Shown here: one piece after another, positions 1 to 10,085 of the stretch | Layout of the letters: the number at the start of each line of letters is the position of its first letter | How positions within the stretch are numbered: the stretch's first letter is position 1 | Source of the DNA: Sorghum bicolor | Taxonomy: Eukaryota > Streptophyta > Magnoliopsida > Poales > Poaceae | Length of the DNA: 64,000 nucleotides | Reading direction: 5' to 3' | Assembly (NCBI RefSeq): GCF_000003195.3 | Contig: NC_012879.2 | Location: 21,176,844 to 21,240,843, forward strand | Made by a program: the position numbers and the translations under genes | Notes under the pieces: generated by a model | The model's input: only the letters and a program-made list of their open reading frames with translations | Told to the model about the DNA's origin: nothing | Database searches by the model: none

Positions 1-162
1 TGGTGCCGCTTCGTCGGCAATGAATGACTATGTAACATTCGTTGTGTTTATGCTGAACTATTACGATCTTGGTTTGTTGCGAGTTGGTTTGAAGTCCTTC
101 GTGATTTCGATTGACTACCGGGATTATATGGGCTCAAGTTTAGAAACTTGATTGTTTGACGA

Positions 163-1284
163 TCATTTCTGCACTTGAACTCTTATAATTTGGTCGGTTC
201 TGTGACAAAACTTATCGTCTGATCTACAAACTTGATTTTGTTCAGGACGGTTGTAGTAGTAGTTGTTGTTATTGTTGATGTAGTTCACATCCTCAAGCAT
301 CTCAGGGCAGTGATTGCCTGAGTGTCCAGTATCTCCACACTCCTCACAAGTCATGTGAGAGTCGTAGATGTGCATAACTTCTTTCTTATCTCCAGCTCTA
401 TTGTCGAGCTTCTTCATGAGCAGGTCTAGCTTTGCAGACAGCATGTCTACCTCCTTGAGCTGATGCATACCTCCACCTCTCTTGTGTGTCTGGGTCCTTT
501 CTTCATTCCAGCCTTGATTGGATGCCATCTTCTCCACAAGAGCTGTGGCTTGTGATATGGTAAGTGATAAGAATGCTCCTCTAGATGCAGCATCCATGGT
601 CTCTCGAGCACTGTTACCGAGCCCATGATAAAATGTCTCCATTAGTAGCTAACTCTCCATTCCATGATGGGGACATTCTAGGATGTAGTCTTGGAAGCGC
701 TCCCATGCTTCTAAAACAGATTCATCATTTTGTTGCTGAAAACTTGTAATTTTCCCACGGAGAGCATTGGTCTTGCCCATGGGAAAGAACTTAGCCAGGA
801 AGTTTGTTGAGCAGAGTGCCCATGTAGTATTCTTCTCCTTTGTAGCGTAGAACCACTGCTTCGCTCTTCCTAACAGTGAGAATGGGAAGAGGCGAAGTAG
901 TATAGCATCTCTAGGAACTCCTGATATGGTAAATGTGTTGCAAATCTCTAGGAAGTGTTGGAGATGAGCACTAGCATCTTCGTGTGCCTTCCCACAGAAC
1001 TGGTTGGATTGCACCATGTTGATAAGTCCAGGCTTGAGCTCAAAGTTGCCATCGATCTCTGCAGCAGGTCTAGTGCGGATGTTGTCCTTAGTGGGAGCTG
1101 AGAACTCGCGGATTGATTTGTTCGCCATGGCTTTGAACTCTGAAGACAAGTTCCGATGATCTTCTTGATTAGATGAAGCTTCTTGCTGAAGTGTTGATGA
1201 TCTCTTCTTGAGCTTGTCTCTAGTTTTTCTGAATAACGCTTGGGGATTGTCAACAAAATTTCCTGGAAGATGTCTTCTATTCAT
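163..1284 (-). pseudogene. Athila-type gag (capsid/nucleocapsid), one in-frame stop
   Basis: Gag proteins form the virus-like particle that packages the element RNA. The reading frame starts at 1284 (MNRRHLPGNF). The capsid-type region includes AHLQHFLEICNTF, LFPFSLLGRAKQWF and ESVLEAWERF, followed by CPHHGMES and a TAG stop at 651-649. The frame continues in phase from 642 (METFYHGLGN) to a CCHC zinc knuckle, CEECGDTGHSGNHC, and an Asn/Tyr-rich tail. In relatives the text runs through the TAG position, so one nonsense change separates capsid from nucleocapsid. No protease follows before the window edge. Confidence 0.85.
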
Positions 1285-1417
1285 ACATTCCCCTGCATAA
1301 GATAAAATAGGAAAATATCGGGGTAAAACTGTATGAGAGAATTGATAAGCTCAATCATATTAGTGATGCGAATGATAACTCAAAATCCTATATTCATTCG
1401 TGATTAGTAATCAACCT

Positions 1418-1435
1418 TCTCCGTCAACGGCACCA
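1418..1435 (-). other. Primer binding site, degraded tRNA-Asp type
   Basis: The minus strand reads TGGTGCCGTTGACGGAGA. The intact version in the two other Athila-like elements here (32259 and 61285) is TGGCGCCGTTGCCGGGGA, complementary to the 3' end of plant tRNA-Asp. This copy differs at three sites, two of them C-to-T or G-to-A. It lies 8 nt inside the LTR end, the same spacing as in the central copy. Confidence 0.8.
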
Positions 1436-1443
1436 AAAATGCT

Positions 1444-2958
1444 TGTTGGGTATTCTTAACATCATTACCAAAAGTAGACTTAGTTTTCTAATTATAATAA
1501 CAGTGCCAAAAATGCCAAACCTATCCCTCATACCACTTAAGCCAAGTTGTCATCCCCAGCATGACATGAGGGACATGGTATTGAAATATGCAATTGCTCT
1601 TCTAAATAAATAATGAATGGGATCTGCAAGCGCACAGATTAATACCGATGTAGCATTTTAATCGGGAAGTATTCCAGGTATCGTTATTTATATTTTTACC
1701 ACTGGGAAGGGATTAACAATCATCAATATTGATTACAGAATGGAATATGAGATTGAGTATCTATCATTGCATGTATAATTGAGAACATTTATATAATTCT
1801 TTCATACAGGGGTAAGTGTCACATAAAAGATATATGAAGTAATGAATAGTGACAAAGATAATTAATCTGATCAGTATAACTTAGCCACATATAAATATGA
1901 TAAGCACCTCAATTAGATACTCTAGAAAGTCATTAGCATGGAATTAGAACGAACTACAAGAATATTTCCTAAGTTATTCTCAACTATATAGTCTAGCATT
2001 ATCATAGTTAGTGCAAGCATACTTAGCAATCATTGCGAGACAAGACTACGCCCATGCATAGTGATATTAGCAAGGAATATGAGAAACATCATAATCACTC
2101 TCCTGTAATAATGTTGCTCTGCCAGCCCAATGCACGAGAGGGGAACTATATAAGAATCAATGAAGTTGTCACTATCACGAACTACCCCACGATCTGGCAT
2201 ATTGGGTACAATCGCAGATAAATACGGTATAAGCACCACGCCTACATAATATCTATCATTTAGCCATGGATCCGATGGATAAACGCTATACGATCCTAAG
2301 CATGTATATAGATCCAATCTAACTAAGCCAAGTATATAACTATGATAAACTAAGAACAATATAATCTTGAATATAAGCAAGTAGAGCAAAGTCATAAGCA
2401 ATATATTGAAGTAGAACAAAGTCATATTCATAATATTGAAGAACAAAGATGATTAGAAGAACAATTAGAAGAACAATTATAAAATTACCAAGAATCCTCT
2501 TGACAGGTCCGGAAACCAATCGAAGATTGACTCCTTCTAGTTCTAATCCTATGTAGCTATGCTAATCTAGATATCTAATTGATGTGGTGGCTCTAATCTT
2601 GATCAGAGGCTTCTTCTCCCTTGAGGAATAATGAATTAGGGTTGAGAGGCTCCCTCCTCCATTGGACTCAGAAGGGGGGCGGGCGCCCAGGGCCAGGCCC
2701 CGTTCGGCCTCTGCTTCCTTCCCGTGGCTTCTGGATTCTTCTAGATGTAAGATAATTGCGCGGCACGTTGATATCTCTATGTAATCCCGACGTGTGGGCC
2801 TTTCTTCAGTATTTCCTGATAACCCCCTGCAGAAATAGACAAACACCAAAACTCGTGGAATTCTGTCAGATAAAACCCTAAGTCTAGATGTTAATTTCAT
2901 TTGGATCCTTTTCTTTGTTTATTTGATAATTAAATTTGATACTTAAGGTCTGTCTACA
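1444..2958 (-). repeat. 5' LTR of the left Athila-like element
   Basis: The LTR end nearest the PBS reads CCCAACA on the minus strand, as in the right-hand Athila LTR (end 61277); the outer end reads TGTAGACAGACCTTAAG, a mutated form of the TGTTGACGG start seen at 31018 and 59940. The minus strand of 2562-2900 carries the LTR core shared by all Athila LTRs in this window (EcoRI-like GAATTCCACGAG, then CTGCAGGGGGTTATCAGG). One GGGCGCCC motif lies near 2680. Near 1622-1690 is the conserved LTR 3'-end block (TGTGCGCTTGCAGA on the minus strand). About 1.5 kb, with a possible extra segment of about 165 bp at 1455-1620. Confidence 0.75.
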
Positions 2959-2969
2959 GTCCCAAACTC

Positions 2970-3747
2970 TCATCAGACACATTCATATCTTGAAGAGTTA
3001 GATGCCCCTTCAGCTACACTTGCTATGCCAGAGATATGCCTAGATGGATGGACCATCACCTATACAAAATTTCAGCCTCAAAAGAGCAAGCAAACTAAGA
3101 AGCGAACAAGTGAAGAGACTTCATTGAAGGTGAACCCTCACAACCAATGAGTTAGTAGGACTTTAGTTACTCCTGGCACAACAATTTAAGGAGCTCAATG
3201 TCAGGATAGCACCTACATTAAAACTGCTAGCAATGCTTGTTACCAGTGTCACGAAGAGGGACATCACAAGAAGCATCGTCCAAAGAAGTGCCCAAATCGT
3301 GACAATGTTAATGGTAGATTGAACCATGTGGATCTGTGTACTGCTCGCAAAGCACAAAATGTGGTGTTTGGATCAATTCTAGTCAACTCAACTCCTGCCA
3401 CTGTTTTGTTTGACTCAGGTTCTTCACATTCTTTCATCTCAAACAAATGTGTTGCCAATCATAAGATGCTTATGTTGGGAATGAAGAAACCCATACTGGT
3501 AAAATCACCAAGAGGGAAGATAAAAGCAACTCGTATGTGCCCAAAAGATGGTCTTGGTATAAAAGGTGTAAATTTTGAGGTAAATCTTATAGTCCTAGAA
3601 CCGATGGAGATTGATGTCATTCTTGGAAGAGGATGGTTAACTGCTTGTCATGGAGAGGTTGACTGTACCCAACACTCAGTATCCCTAACCACCCCATCAG
3701 GAGACAGGTTTGTGTATGAAGGCCCTCAACCTCACCCCAAGGTTTAA
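2970..3747 (+). pseudogene. gag 3' end plus retropepsin (element A)
   Basis: At 3235-3276 a zinc knuckle is readable, ACYQCHEEGHHKKHRPKK; the last zinc-binding Cys is replaced by Arg (cgt where tgt is expected). The clean frame 3319-3747 continues into a retropepsin: LFDSGSSHSFIS holds the catalytic DSG, and VILGRGWL is the second conserved block. In-frame stops interrupt the gag part upstream of about 3210. Family knowledge says the protease matures Gag-Pol. The frame ends at 3747 with no RT beyond it. Confidence 0.75.
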
Positions 3748-5212
3748 AGGACTAATGGAATGATTGTACCGATAACGAGGCAGACGGAAAGAAATGTGGA
3801 CCTTATATATAGGCAATATCTTTTTTTAACATTGGATACGAAGCGAGATTAGGATAGGAGACTCATATAGATTTGAACCAGCCAAGGAAGTATGTAACAC
3901 TTCTAGCAATATATAGAGTCAGCGATGCCTTTTAGCTAACAAGGTTTTTCATTCAAGTCGCTTGTAATCTTCTTTGTAAAATAAGATGTCTTTTTCATCC
4001 GATTCTATCATTCTTAAGCTCCTAATATGAGTTACGAGTTGTTCATCAAGATGTTTAGTCTTATTTGCGGTGATTGACGGAACCTCAGACGAAGCACCTA
4101 GTGCTGTCCCAACATCACGTGGTTGTGATTGCTATGAAGCGATCTTAACTATTTCATGCAGAATAAGTCAACATCCTTTGTGTAGTTCTCCCACACAATA
4201 TTCTCCCGACACTGCAAGTAGTAGGACAAATCTGCTGGGATCCAACTATGGAGACCACAAAGGAGCACCAACTGTCATAGAAAGTGTGATGCCCGTTGAC
4301 CTATCAAAGCAAGGCATAAGAAATCAAAAATCTTTGGTGGATTATCACGCGACAAAATGCAGAACCCGAAGGTTAGATGTAAAACCATAGTGATATATGG
4401 TCAATTTCAACAAACCCCTTGGGTTGCTTTTCTAGATACTGTTCAAGAACCTTCTCCTAGATAACCTTTGACTTTTAGCTTAAGTCTCACACCTTTATTG
4501 AGATACCTGAGATTATTTCAATCTATCCTTTCCAATCATTATTTTGTTTCTCTTCGTGTCCATCAAATCTCAAGAGGTGTAGTGTATTGTCAAACTAGTA
4601 ACCTCCAAAGGAAAACTTTGAAGTTTATCTACCGACAAGATGAGTGTTCTTATACAGGATTTTGGAAGATAAGCTAACACTTGGTTTAAGTGGGGTAGCG
4701 TCCGCTACGATCATCACTCTCAAAAATTTCTAATCAGAAAGACATGGAGAACTATATATGAATCCTTATCATTCTTGCGATTAACCCTTATCATTTTTGC
4801 CAACGTGTGATCTTGGATCTTAAATCTCACAGGACTACAAATGATTAAGCATGAAGACTTTTAAAAAAATCTAAGTCTTTATCAACTTTTGCTAATTCTT
4901 TATCCTTACATCTACAATCTTATACATACCTAGAATCAAGGAAATTGTGAGCACTATAATATCTATTTTTATCTCTATGTATCATCTCTAGTTAATATTG
5001 GCTTCTTGCCCTTGCACCTTATCTTAATAAAGGACCCAAAGATCAATTCCTATCTTATACGTTTATCTTTCCTTGTAACCAATCTTTACCATACTGTTTA
5101 CCCTTTATGTCTATATTGATCATGTCTTGAAAGTCTCGAAACAACTTTGATGATCTACTTTATCTTTCTCTCAAGTTTCTTCAAATCTTCAAATATTGGA
5201 ATGAGATTTATG
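3748..5212 (+). other. Degenerate internal stretch of element A, no gene seen
   Basis: AT-rich sequence with only short open frames, which I regard as chance. No RT, integrase or chromodomain motif is visible in any frame. At 4684-4697 there is TTTAAGTGGGGTAG, a near copy of the true polypurine tract at 5213, followed by CACTCTCAAAAATTTCTAAT, which resembles the LTR start at 5229. This suggests a partial duplication of the internal-LTR junction. Confidence 0.5.
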
Positions 5213-5225
5213 TTAAGTGGGGTAG
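5213..5225 (+). other. Polypurine tract of element A
   Basis: GTTAAGTGGGGTAG directly precedes the LTR and is preceded by GGAATGAGATTT, the degenerate form of the usual gypsy 3' end. It primes plus-strand DNA synthesis in this family. Confidence 0.65.
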
Positions 5226-5228
5226 ATC

Positions 5229-8200
5229 TACAACACTCCAAAAATTTTAATTTTCGATTGTAATTAGAAAACACTAAATTAAATAAGGATTTAAAATTTT
5301 TCTAAAATATTCCAAGGTTCATTTAATGATTGAATTCAAGAGAGAAAAATGTGGAAGTTTAAAACTTTTATAAAGTTAAGCGAAGAGTGTTTGATGTTGT
5401 GTGCTTTGTGCCCTAGCTTTGTTTAGCTTGTGTGTGAAAAATGAATTTCTAAAAATTCGAGCATCTTTGATTAGGCCCTTTTTCGTTTTTTAGAAAAATA
5501 AAACTCCAAGTCATATTAAAAAAAAAACTAATTTGTATTTGAGTTAAAAGAAACAATTTGAAATGGTGTTTTAAGAAAATAGGGTTTGTTTACAAAAATA
5601 TTAAAGAAAACAAGCTTCTAAATGATCTCAAATTTTTGAATTTAAAATGGTTTGAAAATTGGTTAGGCAAAATAGTATAGAAATTATGTTTTACAAAACA
5701 AAAGTCACTTCTTTTTTCTCTTTTGGCCCACTCCTGCTTGTAACCCAGCCCAGCCAACCCTTTCTCCCCCTCTGCATCGCCCGCGTGGGCCGCCACCAGC
5801 CCACCCCGCCCGCGACCGCTCTTGGGCCTTGGCCCAACAGCGCGACCCGCGCCCCAGCCGCCTAAGTCGCTGACCAGCCGGGCCTGCGTGTCAGCCGCAG
5901 CGGTCTAGGCCGCGCCGTGCGATGCGGAGACCACCGCTGCCGTCGATCCGAGCGCTCGTGCTCAGCTCGAGCTTGGCCGAGCCTATAAAGGCATCGACCA
6001 GAGTCCCGCATCCCCCTTTGAGCCCTAGGCCGAGCCACACCGCCACCCGCGGCCCTAAGCCCTAGCGCGCGGCCGCCATTGCCGCACCATAGAGCTCGAG
6101 CCACCGCCGCCGATCTCCGCTGCTGCTGCGTCTCCAGTGACAAGAACACCAGCCCGAGCTTCGCAACGAGGTCACGACCATGTCCGTGCTTTTCTCACCC
6201 TCTCTCCCTCTTCCTTTTGCGCAAACGGCCTCGCCGAAGCGCCGTCGCCGGCGCCGAACCACGCCGCCGCGTGGCCGGCTTGTCCTAGCCGTCTTCCGCC
6301 ACTACCGTCGCGAGCACCGCGCTCGCCGCCGTCCGTGCTGCGCGCCCGTGTTCTCAGCACTACCAGCCCCGCCCCGACGAGCCGCCGCGGCGACCTCCGT
6401 CGGTGTGGTCATGGCGCTGCCGCGATTAGGCCTCCGCCCGACGCCGCGGTCCACCGTGCACCCGGTGGACCCGTGCCCCACCCCGGTCCATGGCCCTCCG
6501 CCATGGACCACCAGTCCCGAGTCGACACGTGGCCAGGCGAGCTGTCCACCCCGCGCTGCCCCTGGCATTTTGCAGAAAAGCCCTCGCTTTTATTCAATAT
6601 CAACCCGCGGTCCGCTGTAGTTCAAAACTAATCCAAAATATGCCCCTGCCTTTTCTGGTTTAGCCCCTGTGCTTTAAAGAAATAGTGCCTGCAGTCCAAA
6701 ATGCTTTTAAAAATCCAGTTTTAATTATTTAAAATACGAAAAGTAGTTCTATTTATTCACAGCTTTGCCACTGACCTAGTTTTGGTCATAGATTTCACGT
6801 TTTAATTCCGATTGAGCCAGTTCTTATCGCGTTAGCTTCGTATCGATGTGAACTACATTTTAGCAGTGATAGTTACCTTGTTTGACCATTTAGGTTTTCA
6901 CCATAAATACAAAATGATTAATGTCTAACAAAATGCCCTCTTAATCTATAAAAAACAATTTAGGTTTATAACTTTGGTTTTACGTAAGCAAATATTAATG
7001 TTATTTATACCAACATAAATACCTTTTTAATTATGATCTACTTAATCTAATCTCAGTTCATAAATGCCTTGTTCAACTTATGTCACAAATCCTACGCTTT
7101 TCTAAACTATATATGATAAAGTGTCTTAAATAATTTATTATTATTCATAAATAGAATATGACTAGAACTATACTTGGTCTTTGATAAATATAATTTGTTT
7201 AACTCTATTTTATAATATTTCTCTTAAATATCTATCATCACATATCATCTAATAAAATACGAACAACGTATAGTTTTCTCCGTTACACTTCGAACCTCGA
7301 AAGTCGTGTCCGTTTAACGATAACTCCGTTCTCAATCGTTCTTGTGTTGTCACGATCGTAGCAATAAGCCGTGTCGTTAGTGTGCTCTTCTTTTCAAAGC
7401 TTTTCCTTTTGATTGATGCTTGTTCTTAGTCGTGTTTGTTGTTTGTCCGTTTGCGTTGCTTGTTTGCTTCGAGTAGAAGAGGCGTGATTCGTCAACAGTG
7501 AAGACCAGGAGCTGATGACCGACAGTTGCAGTAGAAGATAAAGATCATAAGAAAGAAGTCAAAGAATTCTGAGCAGTTGTACACTTGGAATAAAGGCAAG
7601 TGCAGGCACCCTTTGATCATATTGTACCTATGAACTTTAAATACATTTACTTTCCATTGCATGTGTCTTAATACTGCAAACCATAAGGACGTGACTAGCC
7701 CTCTACCATATTCCTTGTACTCATGGGTAGTATAGTGAACAGTAGATATGCTTAGCTGCTCTGCTCATCTATTCTATATAATAAATGAAAGTAAATAATC
7801 TTGCCTAATGAATTCTTCAATGATGATTAATGTTTAAATGATGAACAATGGTCACTTTGGTGACGGACATGTTGCGGTGCTTGTGAGCATCGTGGTTTGT
7901 TGAGGAAAGGGGGAGCGAGTACTGTTGGATGGCCCGGTTGCCGGGCGTACCCATCTCTGTTCTCCGTAAGAACTTAGTCATGGAGCGGCCCCCTGGGACA
8001 TACAGTGCAGCTCCAAGCCATATGGCTCTGGCTTGACTAATTATCACGACCTCCGCTGGTAGGGTGTTACTTTTTGGGTAGGCGTAAGGAAGTAGCTTGG
8101 GTATTCATATTAAGAGGTCGGTTAGTTCGGGGTCCCATTGCTATGGGCACGGCTACCGCGCGCCCTGGCAAAAACTTACGAGTGTCATCCTATTAATTGG

Positions 8201-9117
8201 ACCCTATGAAAGGTCTCGTAGTGAAACCCTGCCTACTCACCTTGGTAGTGTTTTGGGGAGTCGCGACCCCGGGCGAATGGGAATCACGACTTGGAGTGAA
8301 GGTGCACACCTCTACAGAGTGTAAAACTGATATATCAGCCGTGCTCACGGTCACGAGCGGTCTAGACTCACATGATGAGCAATTGGAATCACATGGAACC
8401 TAGAGGCGGAACTTGGTTTTGGTTGCTACCTCGTGCTTTGGCGGAATGGCTATTCCGTGTTGGCAGGATTGCTATCCTGTGTTCTTAATTGGGATTGCTA
8501 TCCCATGACCTTAATAGGGTTGCTACCCCGATTTACTATCCTAGGTTGCTACCTCGGTAATTTTAATAATAATAAGTATTCTAATGATGAGTAATAATAT
8601 TGTTAATATACTTTCATCTAATTAAGGGCTGGGATGATTCACTCATATTTAGTAATAGTTTGTTTTTAATAAAAGAATTGTAATAAAAGTGTACCAACTT
8701 AAAAGCTCACCTGTAGTTAAATAGTGTCAGCTTTTCTTTTAATTAAGCCTTGCATGTCATTATACTTTCTGTCTGTACTTGTTGAGTTCGACATGAACTC
8801 ACCCTTGCTATTTCCCCACACCCCAGTGTGTAGTAAAGTGCTGCTCAGAAGAAGGATAGAGATGCTATGAAGTTTTCTAGAAGTATATCAAAAGTGCTTG
8901 GCGTACGGAGCCCCCAGTCAGCCGTCTCTGAGAAGAATGGAGCCTAAGAAGTTCAGCTACTGTTTCCGCGTACTCTGATGTTTGTAAGTGTTATTATAAA
9001 TATGTTTCCACCATATATAACACTGTATCTAATATTTCTATTCTTTTGTTGTATGTGTGGACTTTCTGGGCACACATATGACGACTCTGGTCTTCTTTTA
9101 AAAACCAGGGTGTGACA
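5229..9117 (+). repeat. 3' LTR of element A, about 3.9 kb
   Basis: Starts TACAACACTCC (a mutated TGTAACACCC) and ends GGGTGTGACA at 9117. It has the AT-rich/GC-rich/AT-rich layout of long plant gypsy LTRs: the CpG-rich block at about 5720-6640 gives many overlapping open frames on both strands with no domain, so no gene is called. Sequence from about 7490 to 9055 recurs in reverse orientation at 9460-9942 plus 14040-14828, which confirms a repeat family. Confidence 0.7.
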
Positions 9118-9459
9118 GTGCGTGGGTGCGTGGGTGTGTGTGCGTGCTGTGTGCGCGCGTGCTATGTACCGTGACACAAAAATGCAGGGTCTTGGGCCTC
9201 TTAGGTAGAGAGACCATGACAGTGGCCATGGCATACCAGCGAGCGAGGCAGGCATGGGGGTGGCTTTCCGAGGGCAGTGGCTAGAAGGCTGTGTAGTGGC
9301 GACTTGGTGTAGTGCACGTATAGGTAGTGCTGTAGCGCCAGTGTAACCGATCATTGTCTCTATTCCCGGTGATGTCAAGCGGCTCTGTATTATCTTATCA
9401 TGCGATCTATATGTTTTTAGTATAAAAGTTTTGTTATCCCGTAGCAGCGCACAGGCACG
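9118..9459. other. Spacer between two inverted LTRs; GT-rich tract and Helitron-like end
   Basis: 9117-9168 is a simple GTG/GTGC-rich run. The rest shows no gene. At 9426-9458 the plus strand reads CCCGTAGCAGCGCACAGGCA then CGCTATCGAGT, which resembles the 3' hairpin and CTAG-T end of grass Helitrons (compare 9943-9975), though the terminal CTAG is altered. Confidence 0.4.
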
Positions 9460-9942
9460 CTATCGAGTATAACAAAAGAATAGAAATATCAGTTATAATG
9501 TTACATATATCGGAAAACATATTTATATTAATACTTACAACTATTAGAGTATGCGGAAACAGTTGCTAAACTTCTTAGGCTCTATTCTTGTCAGAGATGG
9601 CTGACTGGGACTTCGTATGCCAAGCACATCTGATAGGCTTCTAAAAAACTCCACGGCATCTTTGTCTTTCTTCTAAGCAGTACTTTACTACAGACTGGGT
9701 GTGTGGGGGAATATCAAAGGTGAGTTCATGTTGAACTCAACAAGTACAGACGAAAAGTATATGACATGCAAGGCTTAATCAAATGAAAAGTTGACACTGT
9801 TTAAACTACAGGTGAGCTTTTTAGTTGATAAAAATTTATTACAACTCTGTTATTAAAACAACCTATTACTTGTTGTGAGTAGAGCATCCCAACCCTTAAT
9901 TAGATGAAGTAAAATTAGCAATACTATTAACCATTATAATTA
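9460..9942 (-). repeat. Inverted LTR fragment, first part
   Basis: The reverse complement matches 8600-9055 of the LTR of element A with scattered differences (for example TGTCTGTACTTGTTGAGTTC in both). The terminal 60 or so bases of the LTR are missing at 9460. The fragment stops at 9942, where the Helitron begins, and resumes at 14040. Confidence 0.8.
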
Positions 9943-9975
9943 CTAGCAAAAGTGCTCGTGCGTTGCAATGGGAGA
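9943..9975 (-). other. Helitron 3' terminus (hairpin and CTAG)
   Basis: The minus strand ends with CTCCCATTGCAACGCACGAG, a few bases, then CTAG followed by T. The self-complementary part GTGCGTTGCA can fold into the short hairpin known from Helitron 3' ends. Confidence 0.75.
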
Positions 9976-10085
9976 AAAGATATAGTATCATTGGAAGTTT
10001 TAACATCTATGTGTTGTTTTATCTTCAAAGATATTGTTTTTGTTGCACTCCAAGCTATGCTAAAAGGTATATATAATTAATTTTG

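Larger units (their letters stand above)
1..2958 (-). mobile_element. Athila-like LTR retrotransposon, 5' part (cut by window start)
   Basis: Reading the minus strand from 2958 leftwards there is an LTR (2958-1444), an 8-nt gap, a primer binding site (1435-1418), a short leader and a gag gene (1284-163); the rest lies outside the window. The gag has the LFPFSL and AWERF landmarks of the Athila branch of Ty3/gypsy elements and the PBS is a degraded tRNA-Asp type. The element abuts gypsy gag sequence of opposite polarity at 2959, so it probably inserted into that element; the other flank is not visible. The last 162 bases (positions 162 to 1) hold no recognisable domain. Confidence 0.8.
2959..9117 (+). 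mobile_element. Remnant gypsy (chromovirus-type) element A, plus strand
   Basis: A gag/protease scrap (about 2970-3747), an undiagnosable internal stretch (3748-5212), a polypurine tract (5213-5225) and a 3' LTR (5229-9117) lie in order on the plus strand. RT, RNase H and integrase are missing, so a large internal deletion has occurred. The left end is cut off by the minus-strand Athila at 2958. The AAGTGGGGTAG tract followed by a CAACACTCC start matches the usual plant Tekay-like 3' end (AAGTGGGGTAG then TGTAACACCC). Confidence 0.7.

Noticed and set aside
5862..6631. Several overlapping 60-160 codon frames on both strands
   Set aside because: GC-rich LTR core; frames are open by composition, have no domain and lie in an LTR. 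The same holds for 17646-18663, 22091-22664, 28897-29598 and 58979-59968.
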